Positions 1 through 11,582 of a stretch of 64,000 bases of DNA are shown piece by piece. Every line of letters starts with the position of its first letter. Within the stretch, counting starts at the first letter, position 1. Origin of the DNA: Acetobacteraceae bacterium (GTDB taxonomy: Bacteria > Pseudomonadota > Alphaproteobacteria > Acetobacterales > Acetobacteraceae); assembly GCA_027482245.1 (NCBI GenBank), contig JAIXWG010000015.1, positions 248,001-312,000 on the forward strand, in the 5' to 3' direction. The position numbers were made by a program, and so were the translations under genes. The notes under the pieces were generated by a model, which did not search any database, was not told the origin of the DNA, and saw nothing but the letters and a program-made list of their open reading frames with translations.

Positions 1-313
1 GGCCTCGCGCGGGGAGGGGATCGGCGGCGTCACCGCGCCCGATGGCGAGACGCGGAAGACGCCGCTGGCTGACCTGCCCGCCGGCATCATCGGCACCTCC
101 CCCGGCATGCTCGGCACCGCCCGCGCGCAGCAGCATCTGCGAATGTCGCTGCAGGCCATCGGCATGCGCGTGATGCCGGGGCCGGAAGCCTTCGTCGGCG
201 CCGCGCGGGGCAAGTTCGACGCGGAGGGCAACCTGGTGGATGAGGCGAGCCGCGCCGCGGTCGGCCGCGTCGTGGCGGGGCTGGTGGCCTGGGCGAAGCG
301 CCTGCGCGATTAA
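1..313 (+). CDS. NADPH-dependent FMN reductase family protein, 3' end only
   Basis: The reading frame enters from the left edge and stops at TAA 311-313, so only about 103 C-terminal residues are visible. The stretch GIIGTSPGMLGTARAQQHLR is the usual late motif of NAD(P)H-dependent FMN/quinone reductases (flavodoxin fold). These proteins bind FMN and reduce flavins, quinones or metals with NAD(P)H in the cytoplasm. The N-terminal FMN-binding motif lies outside the window, so the subfamily (ChrR-, ArsH- or SsuE-like) cannot be decided. The gene is convergent with lolA, and the two stop codons share two bases. Confidence 0.8.
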   Translation, partial: ASRGEGIGGVTAPDGETRKTPLADLPAGIIGTSPGMLGTARAQQHLRMSLQAIGMRVMPGPEAFVGAARGKFDAEGNLVDEASRAAVGRVVAGLVAWAKRLRD

Positions 314-963
314 CCCGCCCGCCGCAGCCCCTCCTGCTCCATGAAGGTCGGGTCGTTGAAGTCGAACAGCTTGTTGTCGAGCCGCACGCCCGTCTCGACC
401 TCATAGAGCGTGACGCGCGTCTCCCGCCCCTGCGCGTCCAGCACCGTCCACTGGCGCAGTTCCATCGGCTGCTCCTGGAAGGCCAGCGTCAGCCGTCCCT
501 CCTGCGGGGCCCCCGTGCGGTGCAGGCCGACGCGCAGGAACCCGCCGGAGCGCTCCGTCCCCGTCACGGTGATGTCGCCGGACAGCCGGATCTCCGGCCG
601 CAGCAGCAGGCCGAGGGGCGTGGAGGAAGCGGGCACCGTGCTCGGCTGGCGCAGGTCCCGGTCATACATCATCACCTGCCCGCCGGAGGCCACCAGCAGC
701 ATCGGCTCCGGCGGGTTGTAGTCGAAGCGCATGCGCCCGGGCCGGCTGATCAGCGCCGTCCCCTCCGCCGAGGCCCCGTTCTGCGCCACCTGCAGGAACC
801 GCGCCTTCAGGGTCCGCAGGCCATTGAGATAGGCCTCCACCCGCGCCAGCGCCGCGCGATCGATGGAAGCAGGGGCCGGGGCCGGCGTGGCGGGCCGGGA
901 TTGCTGCGCCAGCGCGGGGGCGCTCAGCAGGGTTGCGGCGGCGATCAGGGTGCGTCGTTGCAT
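310..963 (-). CDS. lolA: outer-membrane lipoprotein carrier protein LolA
   Basis: About 217 residues. The start is the ATG at 963, giving MQRRTLIAAATLLSAPALA, a clear Sec signal peptide with cleavage near ALA-QQ; an upstream start at 981 would only add six residues. The mature part shows the LolA pattern: a helix with an LxxLKARFLQ motif near residue 45, then GRMRFDYNPPEP near residue 80, which is typical of the half-barrel fold. The protein would accept lipoproteins released by LolCDE and carry them across the periplasm to the outer membrane. The length matches the family. Confidence 0.88.
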   Translation of the reverse strand: MQRRTLIAAATLLSAPALAQQSRPATPAPAPASIDRAALARVEAYLNGLRTLKARFLQVAQNGASAEGTALISRPGRMRFDYNPPEPMLLVASGGQVMMYDRDLRQPSTVPASSTPLGLLLRPEIRLSGDITVTGTERSGGFLRVGLHRTGAPQEGRLTLAFQEQPMELRQWTVLDAQGRETRVTLYEVETGVRLDNKLFDFNDPTFMEQEGLRRAG

Positions 964-1126
964 GGCTGGCAGATGGCCCATCCGCGGTCCTGCGGAAAGT
1001 CCCCGCGGGATTTACCCGTCGTCAACCGTCGGTGCGCTTAAGTGAGCCCACGCGAACCGGGCCAGAATGGCCGGCACCCCCCGAGGAACGGGATCCCGAT
1101 ACCCGATCCCGGTCACGGAGCTTCCC

Positions 1127-1411
1127 ATGCCCTTCGATTTCGCCCCCGCTTCCTTTGCCGGCAACACCCTTCTGCCGATCGATGCCGGCACCATCCACGG
1201 CGTGCCCCGCCATGAGCTGGTGGCGCATGCGATGGAACAGCTGGCCCCCGCGCTGCGCGGCCAGGTCGCGGAGATCGAGCTGTCCGCCGGCGGCCAGTTC
1301 TTCCACATGGGCATGGTCTTCGACCAGGTCGCCTGGCGCGCCGTCTGGCGCCGCCCCGGCCTGCCCGTCGCCTCCGGCAGCTTCCCGGTTTGGAACGGCG
1401 CGCCGGTTTGA
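1127..1411 (+). CDS. small hypothetical protein (94 aa)
   Basis: The ATG at 1127 is chosen because GGAG lies at 1117-1120 with six-base spacing; an in-frame upstream start at 1067 has no such site. The protein is soluble-looking, with no signal peptide or membrane segment. It contains ELVAHAMEQLAPALRGQ and a Phe/His/Met-containing centre (QFFHMGMVFDQVAW). Codon use resembles its neighbours. I do not recognise the family. It stands alone between the divergent lolA and the hydratase gene and could share the latter's transcript. Confidence 0.6.
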   Translation: MPFDFAPASFAGNTLLPIDAGTIHGVPRHELVAHAMEQLAPALRGQVAEIELSAGGQFFHMGMVFDQVAWRAVWRRPGLPVASGSFPVWNGAPV

Positions 1412-1476
1412 CGCGACGCGTGCATCACAACTAGCGTCCCCCCGCGGCCGGCCTGGCCGCAACGGGAGACGCCTTC

Positions 1477-2277
1477 ATGTTCGATGCCCCGCAGACGCGC
1501 GACGCGCGCATCGCCGGTGCCGCCGCCCTGCTCGCCGATATCCGGCGCGGGCGACGGGAGAAGCCGGAGGGGCTGCCCCCCGAACTCCGCCCCGCCGACC
1601 AGGCGGAAGCCGAGGCCGTGCAGATCGCCACCTACGCCGCGCTCGGCTGGTCCATCGCGGGCTGGAAGGTGGGCCGCGCCAACGCCCATGTCTTCGCCGC
1701 CCCCCTGCCCGATGCCGCCATGGCGCCCGTCTCCGACAAGCCGCTCCGCCTTCCGCTGCATAGCGGGATGGAGCTGGAAGTGGCGCTGCGCCTGACCCAC
1801 GCGCTGACCGCCGCCGAGCTCGCCGCGCTGACACCCGACGCGATGCCCGGCATCGCTGACATGGTGATGCTCTTCGAGCTCGTCGAAACCCGCTACGCGC
1901 CGGGCGCCAAGCCTTCGGACCTCGAGAAGATCGCCGACATCGTCTCCAACGGCAGCTGCGTCGTCGGCCCCTCCGTCGGCCCCCAAGGGGGTGGCTGGAC
2001 ATGGGCGGATGTCGAGAACGCCGCCATGCGCCTCACCGTCGATGGGATCGAGGTCGCGAAGCATGCCGGCCCCCATCGCGCCATGCCCATCGCGCCCCTG
2101 ATCGAGGCTTGGCGCGACCGCTGCCTCGCCATCGGCCATGAGCCCAAGGCAGGGGAGGTCATCACGCTGGGCAGCCTGACGGGCCTGCTTCCCGTCCCCG
2201 CCGCGGGCGGCGTGCTGCACGGCGAATTCGCGGGCCGCGGCACGCTGACCATCACGGTCGGGCCGCTCGGCGCCTGA
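1477..2277 (+). CDS. 2-keto-4-pentenoate hydratase / fumarylacetoacetate hydrolase-fold protein
   Basis: 266 residues, starting at ATG 1477 with GGGAG at 1464-1468. The motif GWSIAGWKVG near residue 60, the run around MELEVALRLTH near residue 105 and MFELVETRYAPG near residue 135 match the MhpD-type FAH fold. In that fold, a divalent metal held by acidic residues supports hydration of 2-hydroxypentadienoates or decarboxylation of 4-oxalocrotonate in meta-cleavage of aromatics. No other aromatic-degradation gene is nearby, so the true substrate cannot be read from context. The length is normal for the family. Confidence 0.8.
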   Translation: MFDAPQTRDARIAGAAALLADIRRGRREKPEGLPPELRPADQAEAEAVQIATYAALGWSIAGWKVGRANAHVFAAPLPDAAMAPVSDKPLRLPLHSGMELEVALRLTHALTAAELAALTPDAMPGIADMVMLFELVETRYAPGAKPSDLEKIADIVSNGSCVVGPSVGPQGGGWTWADVENAAMRLTVDGIEVAKHAGPHRAMPIAPLIEAWRDRCLAIGHEPKAGEVITLGSLTGLLPVPAAGGVLHGEFAGRGTLTITVGPLGA

Positions 2278-2352
2278 AACGCTAACCGCCCGTCAAGCCT
2301 CCCCGGGCTATCCCCCAAGGCCGGCAACACGCCGGCCGAGCGGGAGAAGCCC

Positions 2353-2400
2353 ATGATGCGCAGAAACCAGCAGGATCCGACGAGCCCGGCGGCAGGCTGA
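2353..2400 (+). CDS. possible 15-residue leader peptide upstream of the secretion operon
   Basis: ATG at 2353 (a second ATG follows directly) is preceded by GGGAGAAG at 2342-2349, one of the best ribosome-binding sites in this region. The frame reads MMRRNQQDPTSPAAG and stops at 2400, sixteen bases before the transporter start. The transporter itself has no visible Shine-Dalgarno sequence, so translation of this short frame may feed it by re-initiation. It could equally be chance. Confidence 0.35.
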   Translation: MMRRNQQDPTSPAAG

Positions 2401-2415
2401 CCGCGGGCGCGAACC

Positions 2416-4551
<2,136 letters not shown>

Positions 4552-5956
4552 CCCCCGCGGCGCCCGTCGCGCTGCCGCGGCTCGGCGGGGGCCGCCGTGC
4601 GCGGGCCAGGCCGCCGCGGCTGGCGCCGGAAGCGATCGAGTTCCAGGACGATCTGGACCGGCTGATCGAGGAGCCGCCGCCACCGTCGCTGCGATTCTGG
4701 CCCTGGGTGCTGGCCCTGCTGCTGGCGGGGCTGGTCACGCTGGCCAGCATCGCGCGCGTCGATGTCGTCGTCACCGGCAGCGGGCGCCTGGCTGCCGATG
4801 CGCCGCCGCTGGTCGTGCAGCCGATGGAACGCGCCGTCATCCAGGAAATCCGCGTCCGTCCCGGCCAGGTGGTGGTGCAGGGGCAGATCCTGGCGCTGAT
4901 GGACCCGACCTTCGCGGAAGCCGATCGCCTCTCCCTGGTCGCGCAGCGCCGCAGCCTCTCCGCCCAGCTGGACCGCATCGAATCCGAACTGGCGGGCGCG
5001 CCCGCGCCCATGCCGCTGACGGCCGACGGCACGCTGCAATCCCTCCTGCTGGCGCAACGGGCCTCGCTCTATGCCGCGCGCATGGCGGGCTATGCCGCCG
5101 ATATCCGCGCGCTCGAATCCTCCATCGCCGCGCTGCGTGATGGCGACGCCATCCGCGCGGAGCAGACCGCCATCGCGGCGGAGGTCGAATCCATGCGCGG
5201 CCGGCTGCTCGCCAGCCAGGTCGGATCGCGCCTCAACGCGCTGGCCGCGCGCTCCGACCGGCTGCGCGCGGAACAGGACCAGCGCCAGGCCCGGCACCGG
5301 GCGGAGGAGTTGATGGGCGTGCTCGCCGCCAAGCAGGCGGAGCGCGACGCCTTCCGCGACGATTGGCGACGCCAGCTGCTGGAGGAGACGGTGCGGCTCC
5401 GCGGCGAGTTGCAGCGCACGGAGGACCAGCTGGCCAAGGCCGAGCGCCTGGCGTCGATGAGCGTCCTCGTCGCGCCGGAAGACGGCGTGGTGCTGGACAT
5501 CGCCCGCCGATCCGCCGGTTCCGTGCTGCGGGAGGCCGAGGCCCTGGTCACGCTGGTGCCGCTGCGCGCCCCCCTGGTGGCGGAGATCACGCTGCGCTCC
5601 AGCGACATCGGCCGGCTGCGCGGGGATGATCCCGCCGTGGTGAAGGTGGATGCCTTCCCCTTCCAGCGCCACGGCGCGCTGCAGGGCCGGCTGCAGAGCC
5701 TGGCGCCGGATTCGCAGCCGCGCGAGGGGGAGGCCCCGGGCGGCCCGCCCGCGCACCGCGCCCGCATCACCTTCGACACGCCAAGCCTGCCGGAGGCACC
5801 GCCGGGATCGCGCCTGATCCCCGGCATGACCGTGAGCGCGGAGATCCAGGTCGGCTCCCGCCGCATCATCGACTTCTTCATCGAACCCCTGCTGCGCGGC
5901 TTCCAGGAAAGCATCCGGGAACCGTGACCGTGATCCTCCAGGACGGAGACTCCCCC

Positions 5957-7663
5957 ATGCCCCACGACGACGGCTTCATCTACGGGTCGGACGCCAACCC
6001 CGACCTGCTGGCCCGCATTCCGCGTGACGCGACAACGATCCTCGATATCGGCTGCGGCGCCGGCGGGCTCGGCGCCGCCTTCCGCCGCATCAACCCGAAG
6101 ACCCGCGTGATCGGCATCGAACCCGACCCCGCGCTCGCCGCCCGCGCACGCACCCATCTGGACGAAGTCCTGTCGCTGGACATCGAGACGACGCGTCCGC
6201 CGATCGAGGACGGGTCGCTGGACGCAATGATCTTCGGCGACGTGCTGGAACACCTGCGCGACCCCTGGGCGGTGCTGAAGCGCGATGCGTCGCTGCTGGC
6301 GGACCAGGGCGTGCTGCTGGTCTGCATCCCCAATCTGGAACACTGGTCCTTCGCCGCGCGGCTGCTGGCCGGCGCCTGGAACTACGAGGATCACGGCCTC
6401 TACGACCGCACGCATCTCCGCTGGTTCACGCCGCGCATGATGCAGCAGGCCCTGTCGGACGCCGGGCTGGTACCGATCGAGGTCGCGCCGCGCATCTTCC
6501 TGCCGGAACAGGCGGAGGCCTTCGCGACGGCCATGGCGCCGGCGCTGAAGGCACTCGGCATCGACCAGGCCGGTTGGCTCGATCGCAGCAAGCCGCTGCA
6601 ATATGTGTGGCGCGCCACGCGCCGCGCGCCGAAGACGATGATCGTCGGCGCCCGCACGCTCGCCGACCCCGTGGCGGCGATGGCGGAGGTGCGCGTCCTG
6701 CAGCCGCTGCGGGACATCGCGACGGCGCCGGGCATCGGCACCATCGCCTCCGCCGACCTGCCCGCGCCGCCGGGCGGGCCGGATACCGACCGCGTCATGA
6801 TCCTGCAGCGCCTGTTCCTGCGGCCGGGCGCCGATTCCCTCGGCTACATCCAGGGGCTGCGCGGCAGCGGCGCCGTGATCGTGCAGGAATTCGACGACGA
6901 CCCCGAACGCTGGCCGGACATCGCCGCGGCGGATGACATGACCTTCCGCGCCGTCCACGCCGTGCAGACCTCGACACCCCGCCTGGCGCGACTGCTGCGG
7001 CAATGGAACCCGGAGGTGGAGGCCTTCCCCAACAGCGTGGAGACGCTGCCCGTCCCTCGCAATTTTCGTGACTCCGGCCAGCTGACGATCTTCTTCGGCG
7101 CGCTGAACCGGGAGGCCGATATCGCGCCCTTCCTGCCCGTGCTGGACCAGGCGATGGCGGAGGCCGAAGGCCGGCTCCGGATCGAGGTGGTGCACGACCG
7201 CGCCAGCTTCGACGCGCTGGCGACGCCGCACAAGCGCTTCACGCCATCCTGCGACTACGCGACCTATCGCCGCATCATGGCGGGCTGCGAACTCGCCTTC
7301 CTGCCGCTGGCGCGCAACCGCTTCAACAGCATGAAGTCCGACATCAAGGCGGTGGAGGCCGCGTCGTATCGCCTGTGCTGCCTGGCCAGCCCCACGGTCT
7401 ATGAGGACAGCATCCGCGATGGGGAGACGGGCGTGATCCTGCCCGACCCCGCCGCGCTGCTGGCCGCGCTGCGCGGCTTCATCGCCAACCCCGATGCGGC
7501 GCGCAGCATCGCGGAAGCGGCGCATGGCTGGGTGCGGGACGACCGCATGGCGGCCTACCAGATGCGGCGGCGGATCGAGTGGTACCGGTCGCTGTGTGAT
7601 CGGCGCGGGGTGCTGGATGGGGCGCTGGAAGCAAGGCTGGCGACGCTGGCGCGCGCGGCCTGA
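5957..7663 (+). CDS. fusion of SAM-dependent methyltransferase and glycosyltransferase
   Basis: About 568 residues. ATG 5957 has GGAG at 5945-5948 with eight-base spacing. A GTG at 5924 overlaps the previous stop (GTGA) but has a poor site. Residues 1-200 are a class I methyltransferase with DIGCGAGG (30-37), the acidic end of beta-2 (GIEPD) and GDVLEHLRDPW. Residues from about 225 resemble CgeB/GT-B glycosyltransferase ends, with FNSMKSDIKAVEAA and a nucleotide-sugar-type loop SPTVYEDSIRDGETGV. The product probably modifies a glycan. Its position after the type I exporter and facing two GT41 genes suggests work on the exported repeat protein (inference). Confidence 0.82.
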   Translation: MPHDDGFIYGSDANPDLLARIPRDATTILDIGCGAGGLGAAFRRINPKTRVIGIEPDPALAARARTHLDEVLSLDIETTRPPIEDGSLDAMIFGDVLEHLRDPWAVLKRDASLLADQGVLLVCIPNLEHWSFAARLLAGAWNYEDHGLYDRTHLRWFTPRMMQQALSDAGLVPIEVAPRIFLPEQAEAFATAMAPALKALGIDQAGWLDRSKPLQYVWRATRRAPKTMIVGARTLADPVAAMAEVRVLQPLRDIATAPGIGTIASADLPAPPGGPDTDRVMILQRLFLRPGADSLGYIQGLRGSGAVIVQEFDDDPERWPDIAAADDMTFRAVHAVQTSTPRLARLLRQWNPEVEAFPNSVETLPVPRNFRDSGQLTIFFGALNREADIAPFLPVLDQAMAEAEGRLRIEVVHDRASFDALATPHKRFTPSCDYATYRRIMAGCELAFLPLARNRFNSMKSDIKAVEAASYRLCCLASPTVYEDSIRDGETGVILPDPAALLAALRGFIANPDAARSIAEAAHGWVRDDRMAAYQMRRRIEWYRSLCDRRGVLDGALEARLATLARAA

Positions 7664-7795
7664 AGGGGGAGCGCTGCTCCCCCTTCACCCCCTCGCCAGG
7701 GTCCAGCCGGACCCTGGACCGGGAGATAATTGACGATGGTCCAGGGGGCTCTGCCCCCTGGCGGATGGGGCATGGGGAAGGCAGAGCCTTCCCCA
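7663..7795. repeat. cluster of four perfect hairpins between convergent genes
   Basis: Four perfect inverted repeats lie end to end: 7663-7685 (AAGGGGGAGC, 3-base loop), 7696-7717 (CCAGGGTCC, loop AGCC), 7741-7761 (CCAGGGGGC, loop TCT) and 7773-7795 (TGGGGAAGGC, loop AGA). They fill the whole gap between two converging stop codons and can act as a bidirectional terminator. The second and third stems recur almost unchanged at 24386-24455, so they also form a dispersed repeat family. Confidence 0.8.
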
Positions 7796-7797
7796 TA

Positions 7798-9618
7798 TCA
7801 GCCGCGCTTCAACACCCCGCGCAGGCTTGCCTCAAGCCGCGCCGTGAAGGTCGCCGTATCCCCCAGCGTCCGCATCCACGCATCCCCCGCCAGCGCCGCC
7901 TTCGCGCGGGCGTGCATCGCGGGCTGCGTCGCCAGCGCCACCGCGCGCGCGACGTAGTCTGCGCGGCTGGTCGTGATCCCTTCCGGCAGCCCGATCGCCG
8001 CCAGCAGGCTGCCCGCCATGCGGGACGCGAAGGCCTGGCCCGACAGCGTCAGGATCGGCAGCCCCATGCGCAGCGCGTCGGAGGCGACGGTGCCGGCATT
8101 GTAGGGCGTGGTGTCGAGGAAGAGGTCACCCAGCGCGAGGCGCGCGCGATACCGCGCGGGATCGACGCGCGCGGCGAAAACGAGCCGCTCCGCCGGGATG
8201 CCGGCCTCCGCCGTCCGCGCCAGCAGGTTCCGCCTGCCCGGCAAGTTGTCGTCCACCAGCCACAACACGCTCTTCGGCACCTGGCGCAGGATCTCCATCC
8301 AGGCGCCCCACATCTCCTCCGTGATCTTGTAGTAGTGGGAGAAGTTGCAGAAGACGAAGGCATCCTCCGGCAGCCCCTCCTCGGCGCGAGAGACGGCGGG
8401 CAGCGCGATGGGCTGCGCGTCATTCGCCTGGTAGAGCCCCGGCAGCGCCAACGGCGCGGGCGCGTAGAGCGGCGCCGTCTCCGCCGGGATGGTGCGCCCG
8501 TCGCAGATCAGCCAGTCAAGCTCCGGCACCGGCACCGGCCCGATATAGCCGAGCCACGTCGCCATCACCGGCGCCGGCTTCCAGCGCAGCGCGCCGAGTC
8601 GCGCGCCGCGCGTCAGGCCATTGAGGTCGATGAGGATGTCGATCTCATCCGCCCGGATCCGCCGCGCGACCGCTTCCTCGCTGAGCGCGCCGACAGGGAT
8701 GTGGTGGTCCAGCGCGGCGATGACGCGCGCGCGAATGTCGCTGCCATCCTCCGGGGAGGAGCAGTAGCCGAACACCTCGAACTGCCTGCGGTCGTGCCGT
8801 TCCAGCACCTCCGCGATCAGGAAGCTCATGGCGTGGCGGCAGAAGTCGGAGGAGAGGTAGCCGAGCCGGATGCGGTCATGCCGGTAGCCACCCTCCGGCG
8901 CCAGATGCTGCGGCGCCACCGGCACCTTGCGCGCCACCCATCCTGCGGCGATGCGGTTCTGCAAGGCCACGTCATCGAAGAGTGCGAGCGCGCCGAGCGG
9001 CCCCGCATTCAGGCACAGCTCCTCCAGCCCCAGGCCCGGGATGCCGGGCTCCAGGATCGGCCAGGCGCAGATGCGCTGGCGGAGATGCGTGAAGTGCTGC
9101 AGCACGTCGGGCTGGTGCGGATCGATCAGCAGGCTCGATCGCAGCGCCGCCACCGCCTCCTCCAGCGCGCCGCGCATCTCCAACAGCCGGCCGCGATGGT
9201 TCAGCAGCGTGATGCGCGCCTCATCGGGCTGCAGCGCCTGCTGCCAGGCCGAGAGCGCCGCTTCCGCCTGGCCGCTGGCCTCCAGCGCGAGGCCCAGATT
9301 GACCGCGGCCTGGTGGAGATCGGGCTTCAGCAGCAGCGCGTTGCGATAGGCGGTGATGGCGTTGCCATGGTCGCCGGCCTGCGCGAATTCGACGCCGAGG
9401 TTGAACCACGCCGCGAAGCCCTGGGGCGCGCCCGCATTGGCGCCGATCCAGGCGCGATAGCCCGCGATGGCGACATCGCGCCGCCCCCGCGCCACCGCCG
9501 CCTCCGCCCGCGGCAGCAGCACCTCCAGCCCCAGCCCCGCGAAGCGCGGGTCATCGAAGGCTGTGGCGTGGCCGGCGAAGAAGTCATCGAGCCAATGGGG
9601 ATGGATGCTGTCTAGCAT
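7798..9618 (-). CDS. TPR-containing GT41 (SPINDLY/OGT-like) glycosyltransferase, copy A
   Basis: 606 residues, starting at ATG 9618; a GTG at 9645 would overlap the upstream gene. The N-terminal third has TPR-like helices (for example AWFNLGVEFAQAGDHGNAI). The rest is the GT41 catalytic region: GYLSSDFCRHAMSF with H262, FCNFSHYYKI with K431, and LDTTPYNAGTVASDALRMG, each aligning with conserved OGT motifs. GT41 enzymes transfer sugar from a UDP-sugar to Ser/Thr or, in HMW1C-type members, to Asn, in the cytoplasm. It sits two bases behind copy B, so the pair is one operon. The giant Thr-rich protein encoded divergently is the obvious candidate acceptor (inference). Confidence 0.88.
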   Translation of the reverse strand: MLDSIHPHWLDDFFAGHATAFDDPRFAGLGLEVLLPRAEAAVARGRRDVAIAGYRAWIGANAGAPQGFAAWFNLGVEFAQAGDHGNAITAYRNALLLKPDLHQAAVNLGLALEASGQAEAALSAWQQALQPDEARITLLNHRGRLLEMRGALEEAVAALRSSLLIDPHQPDVLQHFTHLRQRICAWPILEPGIPGLGLEELCLNAGPLGALALFDDVALQNRIAAGWVARKVPVAPQHLAPEGGYRHDRIRLGYLSSDFCRHAMSFLIAEVLERHDRRQFEVFGYCSSPEDGSDIRARVIAALDHHIPVGALSEEAVARRIRADEIDILIDLNGLTRGARLGALRWKPAPVMATWLGYIGPVPVPELDWLICDGRTIPAETAPLYAPAPLALPGLYQANDAQPIALPAVSRAEEGLPEDAFVFCNFSHYYKITEEMWGAWMEILRQVPKSVLWLVDDNLPGRRNLLARTAEAGIPAERLVFAARVDPARYRARLALGDLFLDTTPYNAGTVASDALRMGLPILTLSGQAFASRMAGSLLAAIGLPEGITTSRADYVARAVALATQPAMHARAKAALAGDAWMRTLGDTATFTARLEASLRGVLKRG

Positions 9619-9620
9619 GG

Positions 9621-11582
9621 TCAGGCCGCCTTCGCCGCCGGCCACAGCCGGTGATCCGGCGGCAGCGGGCTGAAGGCATCACGCCGCGCCAGCGCATCCC
9701 GCCACCGTGCCTCCAGCGCCGCGGCGTCGGCGGGCGCGGCGCCATCCAGGGCGAAGGCCGATCCGATCTCCAGATAGGCGTCGAGGTTCCTCAGGTCCGG
9801 CCGCGGCAGCCGCCCGGTCGTCACATCCTGCCACATGCCGCGATACAGCTCCTCCAGCGCGCGCATCTGCGCTGCCGTGTCGAACAGGACGGAGGTCATC
9901 CGCCCTTCCAGCAGCCGCGCCCGCGCTGCGGCCAGCGTGGCCGGATCGGCGGAGAGTGCCACGGCGCGCCGGACATAGTCGTCCCAGTCCTGGCACAGGA
10001 AATCGCCGAGCCCCGCCGCCTTCACCAGGCTGCCGCAGACGCGCGAGGCGAAGCTCCGCCCCGGCACGGTCAGGATGGGCGTGCCCATCCACAGGCAGTC
10101 CGAGGCCGTGGTGTGCGCGCCATAGGGCCAGGTATCCAGGAACAGGTCGGCCGCGCCGTAGCGCGCGACATGGTCGGCGTTGCGAAGCGGCGGCGCGAAG
10201 ATCAGCCGCGCGGGATCGATGCCCGCCACTTCGGCCTGCCCGCGCAGCGCGGCTTCCGCCGCCGCGCCACCCTGGATCAGCCACAGCACGCTGCCCGGCG
10301 TGGCCTGCAGGATCGCCATCCAGCGATCGAAGACGAAGCGCGTGATCTTCTGCATGCCGTTGAAGCAGCAGAAGACGAAGGCATCCTCCGGCAGGCCAAG
10401 CGCGGATCGTGCCGGCGTCGGGCTGACGGTGCGGTGCCGGTCATTCGGCTGGTAGCAGGGCAGCCGCCGCACGGCTTCGGAATACTGGTGTTCGCGCCCC
10501 GGCGGGATGATCATCTCATCCGCAATGATGTAGTGGTGGAACGGGCTGCCCATGGTGCCCGCGAAGCCGAGCCAGTTGACGATCACCGGCGCCGGCCGCC
10601 TGGCGAGCAGCAGAAGGCGGCTGCCCCGCGTATGGCCGTTCACATCCACCAGGATGTCGATGCCGTCATCCCGCATCATGCGCAGCGCCGCATCGTCATC
10701 CACCGCGATGATGTCGCGCCAATGCTCGACGCTGCCGCGGATGCGCGCCTTGGTCGCATCCTCCCGCGCCAGGCCGCCATCATAGACGAAGACCTCGAAG
10801 GCATCGCGGTCATGGTGCCGGAACAGATCCGCCATCAGGTGCCCGATCGCGTGGTCCCGCAGGTCGGAGGAGAGGTAGCCGATGCGCCGCCGCCCCGGCC
10901 GGGCGAATTGCGCGGCGAAGTCCTCGGTCACGGCGAAATCGTCGGGCACCGGTACCTCCCGCCGCGTGCAGGCGGCGGCATGGGCCAGCAGCAGCACCGG
11001 GTCTTCCGTCATGTTCGCCAGCGTCAGCGGCGCGGCCTCCCGCACCAGCGACGCCGGCGTCATGCCCGCGGGCGCGTCCAGCAGCGGCCAGGCGCAGCGG
11101 CGCTGGCGCAGGCTCAGCCAGCGCTGCAACACGTCGCGCTGCGCCGGGTCGATCTCCAGCACCTGGCGCAGGCAATCCTCGGCCTGGGCGAAGGCGCCCA
11201 GATCCTCTTGCAGCCGCGCCATCTGCTTCAGTGCGCTGGCGCGGTTGGCGATGCCGTCGCGCGTCACGGCCTGCAGCGTGTTGGCCACGTAGCTCCAATG
11301 TTCCAGCGCCTGCACCACCTCGCCGCGCCGCTCATGCGCCAGGCCGAGGCTGATGAAGGGCGGCAGGAAGCCCGGGTTGCGCCGCGCGGCCAGACGATGC
11401 ACCTCCGCCGCCGCATCGTGCCGGCCTTCGCGGTCCAGCAGCACCGCCAGGTTGAAGGCGGCAGCGTAGAGCAGCGGGTCATCCGCCTGAGCGGCGATCC
11501 AGGCCTGGTAGGCGGCAATGGCATCCGGCGCCGGCATGGACTGCGCGGCGGCGATGAGGTCGGCGATCCTGGCCTGATGCAT
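9621..11582 (-). CDS. TPR-containing GT41 (SPINDLY/OGT-like) glycosyltransferase, copy B
   Basis: 653 residues. Residues 1-170 form TPR-like helices (YAAAFNLAVLLDREGRHDAA is a good unit). The catalytic part carries GYLSSDLRDHAIGHL with H244 and H248, FCCFNGMQKITRF with K412, and LDTWPYGAHTTASDCLWMG, matching the His, Lys and nucleotide-binding loops of O-GlcNAc transferase. It is clearly paralogous to copy A but diverged, so the two may act in sequence or on different sites. It is the first gene of a two-gene operon whose promoter region faces that of the giant repeat gene. Confidence 0.9.
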   Translation of the reverse strand: MHQARIADLIAAAQSMPAPDAIAAYQAWIAAQADDPLLYAAAFNLAVLLDREGRHDAAAEVHRLAARRNPGFLPPFISLGLAHERRGEVVQALEHWSYVANTLQAVTRDGIANRASALKQMARLQEDLGAFAQAEDCLRQVLEIDPAQRDVLQRWLSLRQRRCAWPLLDAPAGMTPASLVREAAPLTLANMTEDPVLLLAHAAACTRREVPVPDDFAVTEDFAAQFARPGRRRIGYLSSDLRDHAIGHLMADLFRHHDRDAFEVFVYDGGLAREDATKARIRGSVEHWRDIIAVDDDAALRMMRDDGIDILVDVNGHTRGSRLLLLARRPAPVIVNWLGFAGTMGSPFHHYIIADEMIIPPGREHQYSEAVRRLPCYQPNDRHRTVSPTPARSALGLPEDAFVFCCFNGMQKITRFVFDRWMAILQATPGSVLWLIQGGAAAEAALRGQAEVAGIDPARLIFAPPLRNADHVARYGAADLFLDTWPYGAHTTASDCLWMGTPILTVPGRSFASRVCGSLVKAAGLGDFLCQDWDDYVRRAVALSADPATLAAARARLLEGRMTSVLFDTAAQMRALEELYRGMWQDVTTGRLPRPDLRNLDAYLEIGSAFALDGAAPADAAALEARWRDALARRDAFSPLPPDHRLWPAAKAA

